Source: Candidatus Omnitrophota bacterium
GTDB taxonomy: Bacteria > Omnitrophota > Gorgyraeia > Velamenicoccales > JABMQK01
Direction: 5' to 3'
Assembly: GCA_028712915.1 (NCBI GenBank)
Contig: JAQTPJ010000012.1
Coordinates: 1 to 12,988, forward strand
Length of the DNA stretch: 12,988 nt
Part shown: piece after piece, positions 1 through 7,255 of the stretch
How positions within the stretch are numbered: the stretch's first letter is position 1
Layout of the letters: each line of letters starts with the position of its first letter
Position numbers and translations under genes: made by a program
The notes under the pieces: generated by a model
Database searches by the model: none
Told to the model about the DNA's origin: nothing
Seen by the model: the letters and a program-made list of their open reading frames with translations, nothing else

Positions 1-115
1 ATTGTTTTTTAGTTATCCATAGTTGTATATTTTGGATTTGGAACATTTAGGTTTATTTAGGATTTGGAGTTTCGGATTTAGAGTTTATATACATTTTAAA
101 TTGACAGTCTATTCT
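1..115. repeat. AT-rich spacer with degenerate AAATCC-type low-complexity repeats
   Basis: This is the spacer downstream of rlmN and it holds no convincing gene. On the minus strand, positions about 30-90 contain loosely spaced variants of a 6-8 nt unit (CTAAATCC, CCAAATCC, CCTAAATG, CCAAATCC), separated by A-rich steps. The units are imperfect and not in a fixed period, so this is neither a CRISPR array nor a strict tandem repeat. No hairpin followed by a T-run is visible on the minus strand, so the rlmN transcript end is not seen here. Similar AAATCC-like runs occur between genes in some uncultured bacterial genomes, but that comparison is from memory. Confidence 0.5.
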
Positions 116-1144
116 TTATTGATTTAAGTGGCGCATCCTTAATTGCCCGCAGGCGGCCTCTATGTCCTGTCCGCGCGGCTGCCTTATAGTAACGTCTATA
201 TTGTATTTTAACAAATAATCCCTAAAAAATAAAACCTCTAATTTTGCCGGCGGCAGAAATCCCGCGCCAGCCACATCATTAAAAGGTATAAGGTTTATTT
301 TACAATCCAATCCTCTAATTAATTCTAACAGCGCCTGAGCGTCCCTGACAGCCGTGTTAAACCCGCCCAAGAGGATATATTCGAAAGTAACCTTCCTTTT
401 TGTCAACTTGGCGAATTCCCTGACGCTGGGTAAAAGTTTATTCAAGGAATATTTCATATTCAAAGGTATTATCGTATCTCTTTTTGCGTCAACAGCGCTA
501 TGCAGGGAAATTGACAATTCTATCTGCAGCCCTTCCCTGGCTAACTTTTTTATACCTTCCACAAGCCCGGCAGTAGAAATTGTGATCTTTCTCTGGCCTA
601 TATAAAAAGCATACTTGGCATTAATTATACGAATAGCCCTTAAAAGCGCATCGTAATTATCCAAAGGCTCGCCCATACCCATAAATACGATATTGTTAAT
701 TTTATTCTTTATATCTTTGCCGATGCCAAGGATCTGGTTCAATATCTCTGCCTGGCTTAAGTCGCGCGCAAACCCAAAAGCCCCGCTGGCGCAAAATCTG
801 CAGCAATACTTACAGCCGACCTGCGTAGAAAGGCATACGGTATTTCTTCCTTTGTGCGGGATTAAGACTGATTCTATTGTATTCTTATCTTCCAGTTCAA
901 AAAGGTATTTTCTCGTCCCGTCTCTTGACACCAACCTCTTTATTAAGTTTAATTTAGATAGATAAAAATCATCCTGCAGTTTCTTGCGCAACGCGGCAGG
1001 GATATTGCTCATGCAGGAAAAATCTTCCGCCTTCTTCTGGTATACCCATGACAATACCTGCTGGGCGTGATATCCGGGATAGCGGTTAACTGCCAAATAA
1101 CCGCCTAATTCCTCAAGCGTAAAATTTTTTAAATCTTTTTTCAT
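116..1144 (-). CDS. rlmN: 23S rRNA (adenine-C2)-methyltransferase RlmN
   Basis: RlmN is a radical SAM enzyme that methylates C2 of A2503 in 23S rRNA, and of A37 in some tRNAs, in the cytoplasm. The 342-residue protein is of normal family length. The Fe-S motif CX3CX2C is at Cys111, Cys115 and Cys118, followed by the SAM-contacting GMGEP motif at about 155-159. The two mechanistic cysteines are also present: Cys104, seven residues before the cluster as in E. coli C118, and Cys332 in the C-terminal ACGQL motif, matching E. coli C355. The N-terminal GYHAQQ region fits the RlmN accessory domain. The ATG start at 1144 lies 25 nt after the preceding gene and has only a weak ribosome-binding site. 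A 5-bp hairpin (1158-1171) sits just before it. rlmN is the last gene of the cluster and is probably transcribed with it. Nothing in the protein looks degenerate. Confidence 0.95.
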   Translation of the reverse strand: MKKDLKNFTLEELGGYLAVNRYPGYHAQQVLSWVYQKKAEDFSCMSNIPAALRKKLQDDFYLSKLNLIKRLVSRDGTRKYLFELEDKNTIESVLIPHKGRNTVCLSTQVGCKYCCRFCASGAFGFARDLSQAEILNQILGIGKDIKNKINNIVFMGMGEPLDNYDALLRAIRIINAKYAFYIGQRKITISTAGLVEGIKKLAREGLQIELSISLHSAVDAKRDTIIPLNMKYSLNKLLPSVREFAKLTKRKVTFEYILLGGFNTAVRDAQALLELIRGLDCKINLIPFNDVAGAGFLPPAKLEVLFFRDYLLKYNIDVTIRQPRGQDIEAACGQLRMRHLNQ

Positions 1145-1169
1145 AAAATATTATTGGAATCCGGAAGGA

Positions 1170-1424
1170 TTAAACTTTAAGATTCTCTAATTGTTTATTT
1201 AAATCCCAATCCTTTGGCTTCTTGTCCGGCAAAAACCAGTTTGCGCCATTTTTAATCCAGTTAAGGCGGAAATTATTATATTTATCCGCTGCGCCATCGT
1301 TATCAAATCCAAACTCAAAGCCGCAGCAGGCACAGATTTCAAAAGAAGCCTCTTTATCGTCGTTATAAGGCAATTCATCCAACCCCTTAAAACCGCACAC
1401 CGGGCACATATATTTATCGCTCAT
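1170..1424 (-). CDS. Small Cys4 zinc-ribbon protein, CPCC-like family; candidate immunity protein
   Basis: This is an 84-residue cytoplasmic-type protein without signal peptide or membrane segment. It has two cysteine knuckles, Cys7-X2-Cys10 and Cys31-X2-Cys34 (with an extra Cys33), which should bind one zinc. After them come an acidic stretch at about 38-48 and a conserved-looking patch (FRLNWIKNGANWF, 52-64). This layout resembles the CPCC cysteine-rich family of hypothetical proteins. Its function is not known from sequence. The ATG overlaps the stop of the upstream lipoprotein gene by 4 nt (ATGA), so translation is probably coupled and the two products are likely needed in step. Since the upstream product resembles a nuclease toxin, an immunity role is a reasonable inference. 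A plain zinc-ribbon regulator or housekeeping protein remains possible. Confidence 0.75.
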   Translation of the reverse strand: MSDKYMCPVCGFKGLDELPYNDDKEASFEICACCGFEFGFDNDGAADKYNNFRLNWIKNGANWFLPDKKPKDWDLNKQLENLKV

Positions 1425-1819
1425 TGCTTAAGCCAGTATTTGTAATCTGTTTTAAAATATGTCCTGATGCGGCCGTCTTTTGCCATCACCGCGAATTCTC
1501 CTGTGCTAACCCTGTCGCGCAGTATATCGCCGTTACGTCTTGCCTTCTCAAGGATATCCCTGCCAGCGGCGGAATTCAAGAGCAGGCGCGCCATGCTTAA
1601 GTACTCCTGTTGGGTAATGTCGCCAAACTCATGCTTGTGTTTTGCGTAATGCGCCTCCAGCTGCCCCGGAGCAAAATCTCTCGCCAAGACAAAAGCTTTA
1701 TTTATAGACGCGCGCTGGTTTTCCTGCGACGGCCTGTTGTCAGAACAGGCGCCAAAAGTCAAAATTATGCCGGCCAACAGAATAAATAAAATTTTCTTTC
1801 TTCTATAAATGCGCGCCAT
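1421..1819 (-). CDS. Small lipoprotein with C-terminal BECR-like nuclease/toxin-like domain
   Basis: This is a 132-residue protein if started at the ATG at 1819. A GTG five codons earlier (1831) is possible, but the GGAGGAG sequence lies about 11 nt before the ATG and would touch the GTG, so the ATG is preferred. Residues 1-24 are a basic and hydrophobic signal peptide ending TFGAC, a plausible though imperfect lipobox with Cys25 as the lipidated residue. Residues 54-132 contain HYAKHKHEFG (57-66), an EY helix (72-73), a GEFAVMAKDGRIRTYFK stretch (107-123) and a terminal YW. This order of His/Lys, Arg and Thr/Tyr motifs resembles BECR-fold (barnase/EndoU/ColicinE5-D/RelE) tRNase domains of polymorphic toxins. 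That resemblance is by eye. The gene lies 2 nt after the radical SAM stop and overlaps the next gene by 4 nt, so all three are probably one transcript. It could instead be an inactive envelope lipoprotein. Confidence 0.6.
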   Translation of the reverse strand: MARIYRRKKILFILLAGIILTFGACSDNRPSQENQRASINKAFVLARDFAPGQLEAHYAKHKHEFGDITQQEYLSMARLLLNSAAGRDILEKARRNGDILRDRVSTGEFAVMAKDGRIRTYFKTDYKYWLKQ

Positions 1820-1821
1820 TT

Positions 1822-2793
1822 TTAATCCCACTCCTCCATATAAGGCGAATACCCTTTAAAATGTTGTTTCTGTGTATCTTTATTTACCTGGGGTTTTACC
1901 ATAAAGCAATCTTTTATTTTGTCCGCCAAAACCTTGAATTCGTAATTGCGAAGCGGCTCTTTTAAATCGACAAAAGTAGACGAATAAAGGCACGGCAGCA
2001 ATTTCCCGTCGTAAAGTAAAACAATGCTGTTGCAATTGACGCATAGAAATTCGGTAATAAGGTTTATGAAGCCAATTCTGCCCTTTGCGTCTTTGATGCG
2101 GTAATAAGTTGCCGGCCCCTCCAAAGGGCTTGTTTTGTCCGGTATGAGAGGCCCAAAAGAAAATTCAATTTTATTTTTTACAACGTAACCCGGGACATAG
2201 AGATTCCTGAAGTTTATAGGGTTTTTGCGGCCGGGCAGATATTCAATAAAACGCACATCTATAGGATATAAAACGCTCAGGGCGGCAAAATCCTCTACCT
2301 CTTCACAATTAAGCCCTTTTACCAAAAATACATTAATCCTTATAGGCGCTAACTCCGCCTCTTGCGCCGCGCACAACCCTTCCATAACCTTAGCCAGGCC
2401 GTCCACTCCGGTTATCTTCTTAAATTTATTTTCATCCAAAGAACTCAGATAAATACTGACCCTGTTTAATCCCGCGCCTCTAAGCGCCAACGCCTTTTCT
2501 TTTAGGTAAAACCCGTTGGTGGTAAGGGATATTTGTTTTATCCTTTTTGCAGAAGAGACCATGTAGATAAAATCAAAAATATCCTCCCGCAGCAGAGGCT
2601 CGCCTCCGATAATACGCATATGTTCAATGCCCAGGCGCACAAAACCGTCTATGAGCTTGGCTGTTTCCTCGGCGTTAAGGATATCGCCATCCTGCAAAGA
2701 ATCATCCTTGAAACAAGAGTGGCAGTAAATGCAATTAAAGTTACACTTACGGCTTAAGCAAACCTTTAAATAATTTAAACTTTTATTGTGCAT
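1822..2793 (-). CDS. MoaA-like radical SAM protein with two Fe-S cluster motifs, lacking GTP-binding residues
   Basis: This 323-residue radical SAM protein follows the MoaA (GTP 3',8-cyclase) plan. The SAM cluster motif CX3CX2C is at Cys17, Cys21 and Cys24. A GGEPLLRED motif lies at 63-71 and a TTNG motif at 91-94. A second C-terminal cluster motif CX2CX13C is at Cys251, Cys254 and Cys268, the same spacing as in MoaA. By eye alignment, however, the two GTP-contacting arginines after the second cysteine (R266 and R268 in S. aureus MoaA) are Ser256 and Val258. The R17 equivalent is Lys10. The protein ends in MEEWD rather than the catalytic GG tail. It is therefore probably a paralogue with another substrate, such as a peptide or small molecule, rather than a molybdenum cofactor enzyme; no other moa genes are nearby. 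It starts 11 nt after the patatin gene with a weak ribosome-binding site. Confidence 0.85.
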   Translation of the reverse strand: MHNKSLNYLKVCLSRKCNFNCIYCHSCFKDDSLQDGDILNAEETAKLIDGFVRLGIEHMRIIGGEPLLREDIFDFIYMVSSAKRIKQISLTTNGFYLKEKALALRGAGLNRVSIYLSSLDENKFKKITGVDGLAKVMEGLCAAQEAELAPIRINVFLVKGLNCEEVEDFAALSVLYPIDVRFIEYLPGRKNPINFRNLYVPGYVVKNKIEFSFGPLIPDKTSPLEGPATYYRIKDAKGRIGFINLITEFLCVNCNSIVLLYDGKLLPCLYSSTFVDLKEPLRNYEFKVLADKIKDCFMVKPQVNKDTQKQHFKGYSPYMEEWD

Positions 2794-2804
2794 AATATTC
2801 AGAA

Positions 2805-4856
2805 TTAATTCTCAATCAGGGCCTTTATCTTAGGCAGGATTTCTTGCGTATCGGTTTCGCCTTTTTTTATCAGGGCGTCCGTCTTAAAAAATTCATACCA
2901 CTCTGTACCGGGGATTATAGGATTTATAACTATATTAGCGTTCTTACAACTTTCTTTTGCTATGGCATACTCCATAGAAAGGATACTTTTTACCATAATG
3001 TCGAAAATGTTCGGGAAGAAAATATTCCTAAACAAAAGTTTCATGCTATAAATAATCTTAATGATAAAATTATTGTTCTGCACATCTGACCTTTCTCGCT
3101 CAAGCTTGGATTTATAAATTTTATAACCTTCCTGTATATCCTGCGGCCCGGGCAGGACATTCACGGCGATAATTTTCTTTACGCCCGAATCTACAAGGGT
3201 GTCTATTGGCAACGGCTCAAGGATGCCGCCGTCAACAATAAGGCCGTCCTGTGATTTAACCGGCTTAAAAATCCCGGGTATGGCAACGCTGCTTCTCACC
3301 GCATCCGCTAAATCTCCGGCACTCCAGACAACCTTTTCCCTCCTGTATAAGTCGCAAGCCACTATTTTCAAAGGAAGCTTCACATTATAGAATGTTTTAT
3401 CGCCTAGGTGTTTCTTCAAAAATTCTGTCAGCCTCTTTCCTTCCATTAACGATGCCTTGGAAAGGTTAAAATCAAACAAGAGCCTGAATACCTTGCTTTT
3501 GTCTTTGTTAAATTCCATCATAATCTTCTCAATCTCGTCGGCGCTGTTGCCGCCTGCCCATAGCGCCCCTATTAAAGCGCCTATGCTGGTACCCGCGACC
3601 ACATCCACGGGGATATTTTCTCTTTCCAAGACTTTTAAAACTCCTATATGGGCTAAACCAAAGGCAGCTCCGCTTCCCAGGGCAAGCCCGACCAGCATAT
3701 TGCCTATCTGCCTGGATATCCTTCTTATGGCTTTTGCGTATTCGCAGTTAGGGTCTGTTAAAACTATCTTTGCGGAATCCTTGCTGATTTTTTCAGCGGC
3801 CTGCCAGAATACCGGCAGATTAGCGGATATGCCGCGGTCTAAAATACGTATTATTTCTTCCTGGGGAATTTTCCGAGAATCCTTCTTTTCATTAACTATA
3901 ACTTTTATCTTTTCCTGCGGGTATTCTACTTTTTTAAACAAATCCGCCATCAATTCCCGGGTAAGCCTAAGATTATCTAAGCCATAATCTGTTATCAAAT
4001 GGATAGCGTCTGATTGCGCCAACACTTTTAATACCATGCCTGTCTTTTCAATAGGCAAATCAACTATTACATATTTATATTCTTCAGTGAGCAGGCTCAA
4101 AATAAAACCTGTATTATTGATCACGGCGCTTTCTTCCGTGCCAGAAGATATATTGAGAAAATCTATGCCTAAATCCGAATTTCTTATAATGAACTTATTG
4201 ACTGAATCTTTCTGCAGCAATGTATTCTTTAGGCTAAGCGGCTCGCCTATATTTAAGATATCCTGCATATCCTGGCCGCTGCGGCTTATTTGAACAAAGA
4301 TGGCTTTCTTTTTTGTCTCCTTCTTTAGGCTAATAGCCAGATTTATTGAATACATTGTGCGGCCTATGCCTTTGACTGCGCTATATATCGAGATGATATG
4401 GCTCTTGGCGGCGTCCTGGCGAAAATCTTTTTTCCTTATCTGCTGGGATAGCGTCGCGCTCAACTGGATTACTAGATCGGGTATCTTTTTTAATATAAAA
4501 TCAAAATCGTCTTTTTTAATCTTTAGGAGCAATGAATCATTTAGCGCCTCTGCGCTCACAGAATGAGTCTGCGTTGTCAATAGCGAGATAATTCCGAAAT
4601 ACATTCCGCATGTTAAAAATTCCAGGACTTCTTCTTTATTGTCGTGGGTCCTGGATATCTTTACCCTGCCGCTGATAACGCAATAGAAGGCATCCGGGGG
4701 GTCACCCTGCCTATAAATTAAATCGCCTTTTTTATAATTAACGACCTGGCTTTTTCTTGCTATTAAGTTCTTTTGAGATTTTCTAAGGCGGGAAAATATG
4801 AAAGCGTTCTTTAGAATAAATGATTTATTGACATCTAATTGCCGCACCAAAAACAT
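2805..4856 (-). CDS. Patatin-like phospholipase with N-terminal cNMP-binding-like and degenerate MinD-like domains
   Basis: This is a 683-residue protein with three parts. Residues about 18-135 form a cyclic-nucleotide-binding-type beta roll with the GDLIYRQGDPPDAFY signature. Its phosphate-binding cassette (FGIISLL, then THSVSAEA) lacks the usual Glu and Arg, so cAMP binding is doubtful. Residues about 150-385 resemble a MinD/ParA ATPase, but the P-loop reads KGIGRTMYS (162-170), with Arg replacing the usual lysine. Residues about 387-660 are a patatin/NTE-type hydrolase with the oxyanion loop GSGAAFG (394-400), nucleophile Ser424 in GTSIG and catalytic Asp542 in DGG. The hydrolase therefore looks active on lysophospholipids or other acyl lipids. 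It has no signal peptide and is probably cytoplasmic or peripheral to the inner membrane. The ATG at 4856 has a GAGG site 8 nt upstream and lies 10 nt after the flavin reductase stop, so the two genes are cotranscribed. Confidence 0.9.
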   Translation of the reverse strand: MFLVRQLDVNKSFILKNAFIFSRLRKSQKNLIARKSQVVNYKKGDLIYRQGDPPDAFYCVISGRVKISRTHDNKEEVLEFLTCGMYFGIISLLTTQTHSVSAEALNDSLLLKIKKDDFDFILKKIPDLVIQLSATLSQQIRKKDFRQDAAKSHIISIYSAVKGIGRTMYSINLAISLKKETKKKAIFVQISRSGQDMQDILNIGEPLSLKNTLLQKDSVNKFIIRNSDLGIDFLNISSGTEESAVINNTGFILSLLTEEYKYVIVDLPIEKTGMVLKVLAQSDAIHLITDYGLDNLRLTRELMADLFKKVEYPQEKIKVIVNEKKDSRKIPQEEIIRILDRGISANLPVFWQAAEKISKDSAKIVLTDPNCEYAKAIRRISRQIGNMLVGLALGSGAAFGLAHIGVLKVLERENIPVDVVAGTSIGALIGALWAGGNSADEIEKIMMEFNKDKSKVFRLLFDFNLSKASLMEGKRLTEFLKKHLGDKTFYNVKLPLKIVACDLYRREKVVWSAGDLADAVRSSVAIPGIFKPVKSQDGLIVDGGILEPLPIDTLVDSGVKKIIAVNVLPGPQDIQEGYKIYKSKLERERSDVQNNNFIIKIIYSMKLLFRNIFFPNIFDIMVKSILSMEYAIAKESCKNANIVINPIIPGTEWYEFFKTDALIKKGETDTQEILPKIKALIEN

Positions 4857-4866
4857 ATTCAGGCCC

Positions 4867-5412
4867 TCAGGATATATCTATTTTTTCTGCGTTGGTTGTA
4901 AATAAAGCCCCTCCAAAATGAAAGATAAGTTTTGCCTTATCAATATGCCAGGCCTCGCCGAACAAATCTTTCTCGGCAGCGGCATAAATTACCTCGCCGA
5001 TGAATAGGCCGTGGTCTCCTATATCCTTTACGTCGCTGAGGCTGCATTCAATATGGCCCAGGCATTCCTTAATCACCGGGGTTTTGATGAGCCGCTCGGC
5101 TTTGGCGGCGCTTAAGTTTGACTCTTTGAATTTATCTGCTTTGCGGCCTGTTGTGCTGCCGCAAAAAATAACCTCTTTCAAAATATCAAACCCAGGAATA
5201 TTTATAATAAATTCCTCGGATTCTTTTATGAGTTCATAAGAAAAGTGGCTTTTGGCAACCGCGATACCTAAAAGAGCAGGGTCTTTGCTGATGGGCATAT
5301 GCCAGGCAAGCGTAATTATATTGCTTTTATCTTTATACGCAGAAGATACTAAAATAACTTCTCCTGGGTTAACAAGACGACTGGCTTTGCTTTTAGGCAC
5401 TTCTATCTTCAT
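4867..5412 (-). CDS. Flavin reductase-like FMN-binding protein (flavoredoxin type)
   Basis: This 181-residue soluble protein is of the flavin reductase/flavoredoxin family, which binds FMN in a split beta-barrel and passes electrons from NAD(P)H or partner proteins. Visible family marks are the N-terminal PGEVILVSSAY strand (16-26), the NIITLAWHMP stretch (31-40), a SHFSYELIKES helix, the EFIINIP strand and the CGSTTGRKADKFKE segment, where this family usually reads CG..SG...DKF. The length is typical. The ATG at 5412 is preceded by only a weak ribosome-binding site. It is the first gene after a likely terminator (5461-5485), so it should begin a transcription unit. I could not find a convincing promoter between 5413 and 5460. 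The electron partner cannot be read from the sequence; the radical SAM enzymes downstream need reductant, but a link is only speculation. Confidence 0.88.
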   Translation of the reverse strand: MKIEVPKSKASRLVNPGEVILVSSAYKDKSNIITLAWHMPISKDPALLGIAVAKSHFSYELIKESEEFIINIPGFDILKEVIFCGSTTGRKADKFKESNLSAAKAERLIKTPVIKECLGHIECSLSDVKDIGDHGLFIGEVIYAAAEKDLFGEAWHIDKAKLIFHFGGALFTTNAEKIDIS

Positions 5413-5460
5413 ACTAAAGTTTTGGCAAGATTATTATGATGGGAATGGCTTTAACTCTAG

Positions 5461-5485
5461 AAAAAATCTACCACCTCGGCGATAG
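5461..5485 (-). terminator. Rho-independent terminator after the DUF169 gene
   Basis: On the minus strand a 7-bp stem (CTATCGC pairing with GTGGTAG, with two G-U wobbles) closes a CGAG loop and is followed by A and six Ts. It lies about 40 nt after the DUF169 stop at 5525 and before the flavin reductase start at 5412, so it likely separates the two transcription units. The wobbles make it moderate in strength. Confidence 0.6.
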
Positions 5486-5524
5486 TTTAGCAAGATAAAT
5501 TTAAGCTATACAAAAGAAGAAGTT

Positions 5525-6265
5525 TTATTTTCTGGCAGACATCCTTGCCTGCAGGAATTCCCTGAATTCCTTAGGATACTCCACCTCTGCCGTACCAGCA
5601 GAACATTTATCGATATTGCCGATTATGGTAAGTAGCGACTGGAAGGGGATGCTCACCAAAAGCTTGTCCTTATCCATTTTGCTTATTTTCCTTGCTGTAT
5701 AATCCTGAAAAGATATGTTCATCTGCGAACTAAGCAACGGATACATAACGGCCATTCTGCAGGTAGGGCCCCCTATTTTTATCTTAGGCATAACTCCGTC
5801 GATAAAAGTAACAAATGTAAGCAAACGGCATGCCTGTTCGGGGTTGCAGACAAAGACAACAAGTTCCGGTTCAGCCTCTGTATTTTCTAAAGGGGATAAT
5901 ATAAAACACGTATCTTTGTTATATGGTACATCACCTACCTGTGATAAAAGATTATCCAGCGCCCCGTAGGAAGAAAACAACTTCTCTCCTTCTACGACGA
6001 ATTGCTTGACCATTTTAAGCATTTTTGGGTCTTCCATTTTAGAAAAACCCAAATGCCAGCTTGCGCCAAAACAGGCATTATTCTCCCTGCAGAGTGTCAG
6101 GGTTTTCCCTTCTGCTGCGTCAAGTATGGCGCGGCACATGCGCACCTTGCCTTTATTAATAGATTCTCCGGAGGCTTGCGCGCGTTTTATAGCCACGGGA
6201 CTTGCATCAAAATTAAATACCTCTTTTAATATCTTGGAATATGACTGTAATTCTTTCTTGCCCAT
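5525..6265 (-). CDS. DUF169 family protein
   Basis: This 246-residue protein matches the DUF169 family (COG2043), for which no biochemical role is established. It has no signal peptide or membrane segment and is probably cytoplasmic. Characteristic features are the N-terminal SPVAIKRA segment (22-29), a cysteine-rich middle (RMCRAIL, TLCREN, NACFGASWHLGF) and an ACRLL segment followed by a glycine-rich IKIGGPTCRMA stretch. The repeated cysteines suggest metal or cofactor binding, as inference only. The ATG at 6265 lies 6 nt after the acyltransferase stop, and its AGGA site is inside the end of that gene, so the two are cotranscribed and perhaps translationally coupled. A hairpin terminator follows about 40 nt after its stop. 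Why a DUF169 gene should follow an acyltransferase gene is unclear. Confidence 0.88.
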   Translation of the reverse strand: MGKKELQSYSKILKEVFNFDASPVAIKRAQASGESINKGKVRMCRAILDAAEGKTLTLCRENNACFGASWHLGFSKMEDPKMLKMVKQFVVEGEKLFSSYGALDNLLSQVGDVPYNKDTCFILSPLENTEAEPELVVFVCNPEQACRLLTFVTFIDGVMPKIKIGGPTCRMAVMYPLLSSQMNISFQDYTARKISKMDKDKLLVSIPFQSLLTIIGNIDKCSAGTAEVEYPKEFREFLQARMSARK

Positions 6266-6271
6266 AAAAAA

Positions 6272-7222
6272 CTATTCCTGCGCTGCGGCGTTATACACTT
6301 TAAATTTAGCCTTCTTGACTTTTTCGCTGGGCCTTGATTTCCAGCGGCGGTGAATCCATCCCCACTGTTCAGGGTGCTCCCTTATCCAGCCTTCGATTAT
6401 TTTGGTAATTTTTGCGGCGTTTAAGAGTACTGTTTCACGTATATCATCAGCTATCTCTAAATTTTGCGGAGGTAAAATCTTAATGCAGTGCCTGCCCATT
6501 CCTTCTCTTACCATATACATAGGCAACATCACTGCCTTTGTCCTTAAGGAAAAAACTATCGGGCCCACCGGAGTAGCCGCTAATTTGCCGAAGAAATCCA
6601 CCCACACCCCTCCCGTGCCAAAATTCTGGTCCATCTGTATTACAACCAACTGATTAGCGCGTAAAGCGCCTATGGTTTCTTTCACTACCTTTTCCCTGGG
6701 GTAAGATAATATCTTCTTAATCCCCGTCACATCGCATAAATGATAAACATGGCTGCCTGCATGGGCATCTCTCATCGGACGAAGCACTATATTGACAGGA
6801 TAACCTTCTTTGACTAATTTTAAATCCATTAAAGGAAAATTCCCAAAATGCGCGGTAAAACCTATAACCCCCCTGCCCTGCTTTAATGCCTCGTCTAAAT
6901 ACTGACGGCCCTCTATCTTTATATCTCCTAGCCTGTGTGGATTTTTTACAAAGTATAATACTTCAAAAACGCTCTGTATCATAAGTGCGATGGACTCCCT
7001 GGCAATCCTTTTTCTCTCCTTTAAGGATTTTTCAGGGAAAGCTAACGTTAAACTATCTAAGGCAACCCTTCTGTGGCGAAATACAAAAAGATAAAATATC
7101 GCCCCGAAGAAAGATCCGATATAGTAATTACACTCTAAAGAAAGGCTGCTCGCAACAAAAGTAAAAAACCTGAAAAAAAGCAGCCCCATCTTTCTCCCTA
7201 TGGATCTTCTTATGTTTTCCAT
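6272..7222 (-). CDS. LpxL/HtrB-type lysophospholipid (lipid A) acyltransferase, atypical active site
   Basis: This protein belongs to the LpxL/HtrB family, which transfers acyl chains from acyl-ACP to lipid A precursors or related lipids at the inner membrane. It is 316 residues from the ATG at 7222, near the usual family length. An N-terminal hydrophobic segment at about 12-50 should anchor it. Family blocks visible are TAHFGNF (123-129), the NIVLRPMRD segment, MDQNFG and GGVWVDFFGKLAATPVGP. The catalytic motif is normally HX4D/E, but here His125 is followed five residues later by Pro130, and the nearest acid is Asp133. A TTG 11 codons upstream (7255) is in frame, but the likely promoter lies between it and the ATG, so the ATG is preferred. 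It forms a two-gene unit with the DUF169 gene. The basic C-terminus (RRWKSRPSEKVKKAK) is unremarkable. The acyl acceptor is not known. Confidence 0.88.
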   Translation of the reverse strand: MENIRRSIGRKMGLLFFRFFTFVASSLSLECNYYIGSFFGAIFYLFVFRHRRVALDSLTLAFPEKSLKERKRIARESIALMIQSVFEVLYFVKNPHRLGDIKIEGRQYLDEALKQGRGVIGFTAHFGNFPLMDLKLVKEGYPVNIVLRPMRDAHAGSHVYHLCDVTGIKKILSYPREKVVKETIGALRANQLVVIQMDQNFGTGGVWVDFFGKLAATPVGPIVFSLRTKAVMLPMYMVREGMGRHCIKILPPQNLEIADDIRETVLLNAAKITKIIEGWIREHPEQWGWIHRRWKSRPSEKVKKAKFKVYNAAAQE

Positions 7223-7228
7223 ACTTAG

Positions 7229-7255
7229 ATTATAATAGAAATATCCCAATAACAA
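7229..7255 (-). promoter_or_regulatory. Sigma70-like promoter for the acyltransferase-DUF169 unit (predicted leaderless)
   Basis: On the minus strand a perfect TATAAT (7229-7234) is preceded, after a short 15-bp spacer, by TTGTTA (7250-7255). The -35 box overlaps the T-rich end of the preceding terminator. Only six bases (CTAAGT) separate the -10 box from the ATG at 7222, so transcription should start at or next to the ATG, giving a leaderless mRNA. No Shine-Dalgarno sequence is present. The short spacer lowers confidence. Confidence 0.5.

Noticed and set aside
1..115. CRISPR-like array in the terminal spacer.
   Set aside because: The repeat units are short, imperfect and irregularly spaced, with no unique spacers of constant length.
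101..129. Perfect TTGACA on the plus strand that could be a -35 box.
   Set aside because: No acceptable -10 box lies at the right spacing, and transcription would run antisense through rlmN with no plus-strand gene.
1158..1171. Small hairpin AATCC-GGAA-GGATT before rlmN as a terminator.
   Set aside because: The stem is only 5 bp and no T-run follows on the minus strand; at most it affects rlmN translation.
1822..2793. Calling this gene moaA.
   Set aside because: The cluster motifs match, but the GTP-binding arginines and the C-terminal GG are missing and no other molybdopterin genes are nearby.
3457..3987. Plus-strand open frame of 176 codons.
   Set aside because: It is wholly antisense to the patatin gene, whose catalytic motifs are clear; its product has no recognisable domain.
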